Assembly: GCA_021850405.1 (NCBI GenBank)
Contig: JAJZMA010000091.1
Span: forward strand, 1 to 5,858
Direction: 5' to 3'
Length of the DNA: 5,858 bases
From: a bacterium
GTDB taxonomy: Bacteria; Chloroflexota; Dormibacteria; Aeolococcales; Aeolococcaceae
Notes under the pieces: generated by a model
The model's input: the letters and a program-made list of their open reading frames with translations, nothing else
The model's database searches: none
What the model was told of the DNA's origin: nothing
Translations under genes and position numbers: made by a program
In this document: positions 1 to 4,856 of the stretch, piece after piece
Position numbering within the stretch: the stretch's first letter is position 1
Layout of the letters: each line of letters opens with the position of its first letter

Positions 1-2323
1 CAGTCGACCGTGAATGCTCAAAGAGCGAAATGATGTCATCGTAGGGGCGGTTGCAAACCTGGGCCACGGTAGCCAGCCTTCCCCGGTGGGACATCCCGAT
101 TACCACATGAGCCATAGAGGCAGCTGCTGCCTGGCCGAGCATCACCTCCCGCATCGGGATCATCACATCCAGCCCTTCTGAGGAAAAAGTCTTTTCCCCA
201 AGGAACTGGCGACGCAGATACTGCTCCAGTGCCTCCACAGAAGACAGTTCCGAAAGCAGCCACCTTTTCTCTTCAGCAGAGAGGGTCGTCCTGGGCAGCT
301 GCGCCTCAATCTGCCGGTGCAGCCACTCCCGGGCCTCCGGGGATGCCACCTGCTCTACCTCGAAGGCTGCGGTTCCACAGTAGGTTGCCCGCAGTCCAGG
401 CAGCAGGCTGGCAAGTGTGCTCCCTGGAAGGAAGCAGTCGAGCACCTGGGCAGGCACTCCTGCCATGGCAGCGTCGTCCAGCCCATGGTTCCTGGGCAGG
501 AGGGAGGGATGTCCTGGTGGCGGAGAGCCAAGCGGATCAAGCCTTGCCGCGTAGGCACCATTCTCCCTAAAGCTGCGCAACAGCTCCGCCCCCGCAATGG
601 CGCTGCGCAGCCCCGCCGGGCTGCTCTGGCTGGGTGTAGCTGGCGTGGCAATTGAAGCAGGCAGAGCCTGTCCAGAAGGATGGTCAGCAGAGGATTGCTG
701 GTCCAGCCCAAAAGCCTTCCACAGCTGCCCATAAAAGTCAGCCGCCCCATCGAGCCGCTGCTCCAGGCGCTGGAGGAACTCCCCCGACTGGGCCCCCTGG
801 ATGACACGGTGGTCATAGGTGCTGGTAACTGTCATGGTCGGGGAGATGCCAAGTGCCGAGGCCTGCTCAGGGGACAGGTGGCGAAACTCTGGCCGCAGGC
901 CCAGCGCACCCAGTGCCAGGATCACGCCCTGCCCCACCATAAGCCGGGGCACAGAGCCAGTGGTGCCCAGCCCGCCCGGATTGGTGAGCGTCATGGAGGC
1001 TCCCTGCAGATCCCCACTGGTCAGCGAGCCGGCCCTGGCCGCCTCCACGAGGCGGTTGTACTCGGCAAAAAACTGTGATGGCCCCATCCCGGCAGCGTCA
1101 TGGACAACCGGCACCATGAGGAAGCGATTGCCATCCTTGCGGGTAACATCGACCGCAATCCCAAGATGCACACCGGCTGGAACACGTGCTGGCACCCCGT
1201 CTGGCCCCCTCTCGAACCTGACCGCCAGATCCGGAAACTCACGTGCGACCGAAACGATCGCCCATGCGACAAGATGGGTATAGGAAAGTGTGGCAAGCCC
1301 CGCGGAGCGCAGAGCGCTGTTTAGCGCGGTTCGCTGGGAGACGAGCGTTGCTACCGCCATCTCCCGAAACGACGTAGCCACAGGAATGCTGCGGCTCGCT
1401 TCCATCGCATCTACCAGTGCTCCGTACGGCCCCCGCAAGGGAACCGCATCGGCGGAAAGGGGAACTGCAGGGCCTGGGGAAGCAGCAGCTGGCTGGGACT
1501 GTGCGGCAGAAACGTCTGCCGCCCTGACCACTGCACCACTGCCCTGCCCAGGAATAGCAGAGAGGGCAATTCCCTCCTCGGCAACCCTGCGCCTTGCCAG
1601 TGGGGAGAGATGGGCGAGAGCAGCAGGATCCACTGCAAACGTATCTGCAGCGTTGCCTGCAGAACGTGGGGCAGATTCTGGAGCCTCCCTCCCTGCCTGT
1701 CGCAGATCTGGCCCGGACCCAGCGGGCGCGAAGGGGAGTTTGTCACCGGCGGAAGGCGCCATGCGGCCAATCACGGCTCCCACAGGAACAGTGCTGCCTG
1801 CAGCAGCGACCTGCTCCACCAGGCGGCCGGCGACCGGCGCTGGGACCTCAATGTCCACCTTGTCTGTGGTTACCTCTACCAGCGTTTCTCCCTCCGCCAC
1901 CTCTGCACCAGGCGAAACCGCCCAGGCTGCAATGGTGCCCTCCTTTACCGATTCACCCATGGGAGGGAGTACGACATCATGCATAGCCAGTACTGGCTCC
2001 TCTCCGGCGCCCGCTCTATTGCCTTCCTTCCGCAGCGAAGGACTGCCCCCATCCGCAGGTTCTGCCGCTGGCTCCTGCACTCCCGCCCTGACCATCCCCA
2101 GCACGGCGCCAACCGGAACGGTTGCCCCTTCCGCCACCTCTACCGCAGATATGGTGCCGGAAGCAGGTGAGGGAACCTCGATATCCACCTTGTCAGTGGT
2201 CACCTCTACCACTGTCTCGCCTTCAGCTACGGTTGCGCCAGGGAGTTTAAGCCACCGCGCAACAGTTCCTTCCTTTACCGACTCTCCCAGCGGAGGAAGC
2301 ACTATCTGTATCTCGTCACTCAT
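1..2323 (-). CDS. Fused lipoyl(x2)–E3-binding–E2–E1 2-oxoacid (2-oxoglutarate-type) dehydrogenase, C-terminus cut by window edge
   Basis: One uninterrupted frame of 774 codons runs from ATG at 2323 to the window edge. Domains seen: lipoyl 1 (about residues 5-79, DKVDIEV with Lys45), lipoyl 2 (115-189, Lys155), E3-binding domain (238-271, SPLARR...GQGSGAVVRAADV), E2 acyltransferase core (about 290-527, with IAVDVTRKDG, TLTNPGGLGTTGSVPRLM and STYDHRVIQG, His505), and an E1 N-terminal part (570 onward, with FSSEGLDVMIP and VVIGMSHRGRL, His746). Ala/Pro-rich linkers separate the modules. The E2 core and its join to E1 match actinobacterial Kgd/OdhA, which oxidatively decarboxylates 2-oxoglutarate and passes succinyl to CoA; those proteins lack lipoyl domains. 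Full length is probably near 1,300-1,500 residues, so about half is missing, including the TPP-binding core. GGAG lies only 2 nt before the ATG, but the start overlaps the upstream small ORF as ATGA, suggesting coupled translation. Domain calls are firm; exact substrate is inferred. Confidence 0.9.
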   Translation of the reverse strand, partial: MSDEIQIVLPPLGESVKEGTVARWLKLPGATVAEGETVVEVTTDKVDIEVPSPASGTISAVEVAEGATVPVGAVLGMVRAGVQEPAAEPADGGSPSLRKEGNRAGAGEEPVLAMHDVVLPPMGESVKEGTIAAWAVSPGAEVAEGETLVEVTTDKVDIEVPAPVAGRLVEQVAAAGSTVPVGAVIGRMAPSAGDKLPFAPAGSGPDLRQAGREAPESAPRSAGNAADTFAVDPAALAHLSPLARRRVAEEGIALSAIPGQGSGAVVRAADVSAAQSQPAAASPGPAVPLSADAVPLRGPYGALVDAMEASRSIPVATSFREMAVATLVSQRTALNSALRSAGLATLSYTHLVAWAIVSVAREFPDLAVRFERGPDGVPARVPAGVHLGIAVDVTRKDGNRFLMVPVVHDAAGMGPSQFFAEYNRLVEAARAGSLTSGDLQGASMTLTNPGGLGTTGSVPRLMVGQGVILALGALGLRPEFRHLSPEQASALGISPTMTVTSTYDHRVIQGAQSGEFLQRLEQRLDGAADFYGQLWKAFGLDQQSSADHPSGQALPASIATPATPSQSSPAGLRSAIAGAELLRSFRENGAYAARLDPLGSPPPGHPSLLPRNHGLDDAAMAGVPAQVLDCFLPGSTLASLLPGLRATYCGTAAFEVEQVASPEAREWLHRQIEAQLPRTTLSAEEKRWLLSELSSVEALEQYLRRQFLGEKTFSSEGLDVMIPMREVMLGQAAAASMAHVVIGMSHRGRLATVAQVCNRPYDDIISLFEHSRST
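1757..1981 (-). repeat. Lipoyl domain 2 of the fusion protein (second copy)
   Basis: This stretch codes for residues 115-189. It has LPPMGESVKEGT, TTDKVDIEVP with Lys155, and VPVGAVIG. Every landmark is offset by exactly 110 residues from copy 1, which points to an in-frame duplication of lipoyl domain plus linker. The matching DNA of the acceptor hairpin is 1841-1891. Confidence 0.88.
2087..2311 (-). repeat. Lipoyl domain 1 of the fusion protein (first copy of internal duplication)
   Basis: This stretch codes for residues 5-79 of the fusion protein. It contains LPPLGESVKEGT, the acceptor hairpin TTDKVDIEVP with Lys45, and the closing VPVGAVLG segment. The second copy has the same landmarks exactly 110 residues (330 bases) later, and the two copies are also alike at DNA level around the acceptor hairpin (2171-2221). 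Lys45 is the predicted lipoylation site. Confidence 0.88.
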
Positions 2324-2466
2324 CTCTCCACCCGGCAAACCGCCCCACCCTGGGCACAACCCCTCCCAGCAGGAGCAGGGAGGGCAACCCGGGGCAACAC
2401 CAATTCATCCTTCCCAGCATACTCGGCCAAATGGCCGCATCGCTCACAAAAGGGAGCAGCTTCCAT
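2320..2466 (-). CDS. Possible small ORF, 48 aa with a CxxC motif, between acs and the fusion gene
   Basis: I do not recognise this product. A 48-codon frame starts at ATG 2466, 17 nt after the acs stop, and ends in TGA that overlaps the fusion-gene start as ATGA. A strong Shine-Dalgarno (GGGGG at 2472-2476) sits 5 nt before the ATG. The peptide begins MEAAPFCERCGHLAEYAGKD, with Cys7 and Cys10 as a CxxCG knuckle, and has two more cysteines at 38 and 44. The first 20 residues look like the start of a zinc-ribbon; the rest is Ala/Gly/Pro/Val-rich and less protein-like. It could be a real small metal-binding protein, a translational-coupling leader for the large gene, or a chance frame. The ribosome-binding site and exact overlap favour translation. 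Confidence 0.45.
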   Translation of the reverse strand: MEAAPFCERCGHLAEYAGKDELVLPRVALPAPAGRGCAQGGAVCRVER

Positions 2467-2471
2467 GATTG

Positions 2472-2476
2472 CCCCC
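2472..2476 (-). promoter_or_regulatory. Ribosome-binding site for the 48-codon ORF
   Basis: Read on the minus strand, AGGGGG precedes ATG 2466 with a 5-nt spacer (CAATC). It lies in the 17-nt gap after the acs stop, so ribosomes ending acs could reinitiate here. By contrast, the fusion gene has only GGAG placed 2 nt from its ATG, which makes this site the better entry point for the pair. Confidence 0.45.
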
Positions 2477-2483
2477 TGGGCCG

Positions 2484-4448
2484 CTACTCGGAGCTGTACC
2501 GCTCCTCATGAGCCCGTGCCTGCAGTTCCTTCACAATCTCTGGATCGGCAAGGGTGGTGGTGTCCCCAAGTTTCCTGTCATCTGCAATGTCCCGCAGGAG
2601 CCTTCTCATGATCTTGCCCGATCTCGTCTTGGGCAGGTCCGGCGTGAAAGCTACGGACCTGGGCTTGGCGATGGCACCAATCTGACTCCCCACGTGCGCG
2701 CGCAACTCCTCGGCGAGCTCTGCTCTTTCCCGAAAGCCTGAGCGCAACGTCACATAGGCGATGATCGCCTGGCCGGTAAGCGCGTCCTCCCGGGGCACAA
2801 CAGCCGCCTCTGCTACAGCAGGATGCGAGACCAGTGCTGATTCCAGTTCGGCCGTAGAAAGACGATGCCCACTGACGTTCATAACGTCATCCACCCTTCC
2901 CATGAACCAGAAGTAGCCGTCCTCATCCCTGCGAGCCCCATCACCGGCAAAGTAGCATCCCGGGTAGCGGCTCCAGTATGTCTCCCTGTACCTGTCGTCA
3001 TCCCCCCAGATTCCCCGGAGCATTCCTGGCCAGGGACGGGTCAGCACCACGTAGCCACCCTGCCCAGGGGCTACCGACTTTCCAGCTTCGTCCACAACAT
3101 CTGCAAATATCCCGGGCAGTGGGCGCGTGGCTGATCCTGGCTTCAGCGGCAAGAGACCAGGCAATGGAGCCACCATTATCCCGCCCGTCTCGGTCTGCCA
3201 CCAGGTATCCACCACTGGAGCAACCCCTGCTCCGATCTTGTCCCGGTACCACATCCATGCCTCCGGGTTGATTGGCTCGCCAACACTCCCCAGCAGGCGG
3301 ATGGAGGAGAGATCATGCCGGCCGGGGAACTGGTCTCCCCATTTCATGAAGGCGCGAATTGCAGTTGGGGCTGTGTACAGGACGGAAACCCGGTGCTTTT
3401 CCACGATGGACCAGAGCCGGTCCTGCTCAGGAAAATCCGGTGCGCCCTCATACATGACCGAAGTAACCCCGTTTCCAAGGGGGCCGTACACGATATAGGT
3501 GTGACCAGTCACCCAGCCACAGTCAGCTGAACACCAGTAAACAGTATCGGGCTGGATATCGAACACCAGATCATGCGTGTACATGGCCTGGAGCAGATAG
3601 CCAGCCGTTGTGTGCTTTATTCCCTTTGGCTTGGCCGTTGTTCCAGAGGTGTAGAGGGTGAAAAGAAGATCCTCGGAATCCATAAGCTCCGGGTCGCAAA
3701 GTGGCGGCTGCTGTGGCACCAGCTCGTGATACCAGCTGTCCAGTTCCTGCCGCCATTCCACCTCCCCTCCGGTACGGCGTACCACCAGCATCTTTACCTC
3801 ATGCTTCACGTCCACAAGCGCACGGTCCGCATTCTGCTTCAGGGGAACCTTCTTGCCCCGACGCCATGCCTCATCTGCGGTGACGAGCAAGGTTGCACCA
3901 GAATCTGTGATCCGGTCCACGAGCGCTTCTGCGCTAAAACCAGCAAATACGACGCAGTGCACAGCACCGATCCTCGCGCATGCCAGCATGCTCACTACAA
4001 GCTCTGGAATCATGGGCAGATAGAGGGCAACCCGATCCCCTTTCCTGACCCCAATCTGCTTTAGGGCATTGGCGGTCCTGCAGACCTCATCCAGCAGCTC
4101 CTGATATGTGATTACCCGGCTATCGCCAGGTTCGCCTTCCCAGAAAAAAGCCACCTTGTCGCCACGGCCCGCCTGTACGTGGCGGTCCAGACAGTTGTAG
4201 GAAACGTTAAGCCTGCCACCGAGAAACCATTTTGCGAAGGGAAGCTTCCACTCGAGCACCTGATCAAAATCGGTCGCCCATGAGATGTAATGACGCGCCT
4301 GCTCCGCCCAGAACTGCTCTGCATCCTGCTCTGCCTGTTCATAGAGGGAGTTGTCCCTCACCCGGGCGCTCCGGACAAAGTCTTCCGAAGGTGCAAACGT
4401 CCGATGCTCCTGCATCAGGGCCTCTATCGCAGCTGCACTAACACTCAT
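2484..4448 (-). CDS. acs: Acetyl-CoA synthetase (AMP-forming acetate–CoA ligase), complete
   Basis: A complete 654-residue protein of the length usual for Acs. It activates acetate with ATP to acetyl-AMP and then forms acetyl-CoA in the cytoplasm. Landmarks: an N-terminal Acs segment with FAKWFLGGRLNVSYNCLDRH (71-90), the ATP-binding P-loop YTSGTTAKPKG (266-276), YWCSADCGWVTGHTY (304-318), DTWWQTETGG (414-423) whose tryptophan restricts the acyl pocket to acetate in characterised enzymes, the hinge GRVDDV (517-522), and the C-terminal PKTRSGK with catalytic Lys612. That lysine is the residue inactivated by acetylation in Salmonella Acs; whether this occurs here is unknown. AGGGG 8 nt before ATG 4448 supports the start. 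The stop is TAG at 2486-2484, and the small ORF begins 17 nt later, so acs is probably first in an operon with the fusion gene. No missing key residue was seen. Confidence 0.97.
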   Translation of the reverse strand: MSVSAAAIEALMQEHRTFAPSEDFVRSARVRDNSLYEQAEQDAEQFWAEQARHYISWATDFDQVLEWKLPFAKWFLGGRLNVSYNCLDRHVQAGRGDKVAFFWEGEPGDSRVITYQELLDEVCRTANALKQIGVRKGDRVALYLPMIPELVVSMLACARIGAVHCVVFAGFSAEALVDRITDSGATLLVTADEAWRRGKKVPLKQNADRALVDVKHEVKMLVVRRTGGEVEWRQELDSWYHELVPQQPPLCDPELMDSEDLLFTLYTSGTTAKPKGIKHTTAGYLLQAMYTHDLVFDIQPDTVYWCSADCGWVTGHTYIVYGPLGNGVTSVMYEGAPDFPEQDRLWSIVEKHRVSVLYTAPTAIRAFMKWGDQFPGRHDLSSIRLLGSVGEPINPEAWMWYRDKIGAGVAPVVDTWWQTETGGIMVAPLPGLLPLKPGSATRPLPGIFADVVDEAGKSVAPGQGGYVVLTRPWPGMLRGIWGDDDRYRETYWSRYPGCYFAGDGARRDEDGYFWFMGRVDDVMNVSGHRLSTAELESALVSHPAVAEAAVVPREDALTGQAIIAYVTLRSGFRERAELAEELRAHVGSQIGAIAKPRSVAFTPDLPKTRSGKIMRRLLRDIADDRKLGDTTTLADPEIVKELQARAHEERYSSE

Positions 4449-4704
4449 GGCAGGATCCCCTTTTTTTCACGACAACACCTTCACCACCGCACTGCACGTG
4501 TAGCTCCACTGCTTTATCTCATGACCACCCCAGGCCGCAGGGCAGGTAGCAAGGACAGGAAGGAAAGAATGCCAGAAACAGATGGGCTCTTGCATGACTT
4601 TCCTCTCGATCGTGGCCACCTGCCTCCCGTGCTCCCGCCCCACTCCGGCAACCCGGGGCACATCACGCAAGGCCAGTGGCTGTTACAGAGCGCACGTGTG
4701 CCCC

Positions 4705-4734
4705 TTGACGCCAGACCGCGCGAGGTTCAAGATA
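4705..4734 (+). promoter_or_regulatory. Weak sigma70-like promoter candidate for nrdJ
   Basis: TTGACG (4705-4710) is a good -35 match. With 17-18 nt spacing the -10 would be CAAGAT or AAGATA (4728-4734), which is poor. A 12-base near-palindrome (GCGCACGTGTGC, 4690-4701) lies just upstream and could be an operator. If real, transcription would start near 4740 and leave a leader of about 115 nt before ATG 4857. Confidence 0.2.
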
Positions 4735-4735
4735 T

Positions 4736-4752
4736 GGGGGTCAACAACCCCC
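4736..4752 (+). other. GC-rich hairpin upstream of nrdJ
   Basis: GGGGGT and ACCCCC form a perfect 6-bp stem around a CAACA loop. No T-run follows in either direction, so it does not look like an intrinsic terminator. It may be a leader structure or protein-binding site in the nrdJ control region. Confidence 0.35.
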
Positions 4753-4764
4753 GGCACCACAACA

Positions 4765-4785
4765 TGTGGAAAAACTGGGGAAAAC
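4765..4785 (-). promoter_or_regulatory. Tandem DnaA-box-like motif upstream of nrdJ
   Basis: TGTGGAAAAAC is followed directly by TGGGGAAAAC on the plus strand. The complement of the first copy is TTTTCCACA, one mismatch from the DnaA consensus TTATCCACA; the second is more degenerate. The first copy also forms the right arm of the inverted repeat CCACA-ACA-TGTGG (4757-4769). DnaA control of ribonucleotide reductase is known for E. coli nrdAB; here it is only suggested. Confidence 0.25.
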
Positions 4786-4856
4786 AGCTGGTACTCATAG
4801 CTGAAGGAAACAGCTTAGGTCTCTTACGTCCTTCCTTAGTCGACCCTTCCCGCAGG

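Larger units (their letters stand above)
4449..4856. other. Divergent intergenic region between acs and nrdJ
   Basis: This 408-base stretch separates the two divergent genes and should carry both promoters. Seen in it: GCACGTGT twice (4494-4501 and 4692-4699), a perfect GTGGCCAC palindrome (4612-4619), a near-perfect GCGCACGTGTGC palindrome (4690-4701), a weak promoter candidate for nrdJ, a GC hairpin (4736-4752) and a tandem DnaA-box-like motif (4765-4785). The nrdJ frame is open across the whole stretch, so part of it may be coding. No clear cobalamin-riboswitch core or B12 box was found, and no acs promoter could be assigned by eye. Confidence 0.6.

Noticed and set aside
355..816. 153-codon minus-strand ORF in another frame within the fusion gene
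   Set aside because: The overlapping frame continues the E2 and E1 domains without a break; this one has no family features.
1..2323. Frameshift or pseudogene in the fusion gene
   Set aside because: Codon-by-codon reading from 2323 to base 2 gave no stop and an unbroken succession of expected domains.
1290..2468. 392-codon plus-strand ORF, rich in Ser/Thr/Ala/Pro with internal repeats
   Set aside because: It is antisense to the lipoyl, linker and E2 regions of the fusion gene, and its repeats mirror the lipoyl duplication. The minus frame has clear conserved domains.
4467..4670. 67-codon minus-strand ORF upstream of acs
   Set aside because: Lies in the divergent control region, lacks recognisable motifs and could as well be chance.
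4736..4752. Intrinsic terminator
   Set aside because: The stem is strong but no T-run follows on either strand, and no gene ends nearby.
4582..4800. 72-codon Cys-rich plus-strand ORF upstream of nrdJ
   Set aside because: No ribosome-binding site at its ATG, no recognisable domain, and a composition expected of noncoding GC-rich DNA.
4569..4856. Cobalamin riboswitch for nrdJ
   Set aside because: I looked for the conserved core and B12 box. Only a partial match (GCCAG-ACCGCG near 4711) was seen, without the rest of the consensus, so no call was made; a covariance-model search would settle it.
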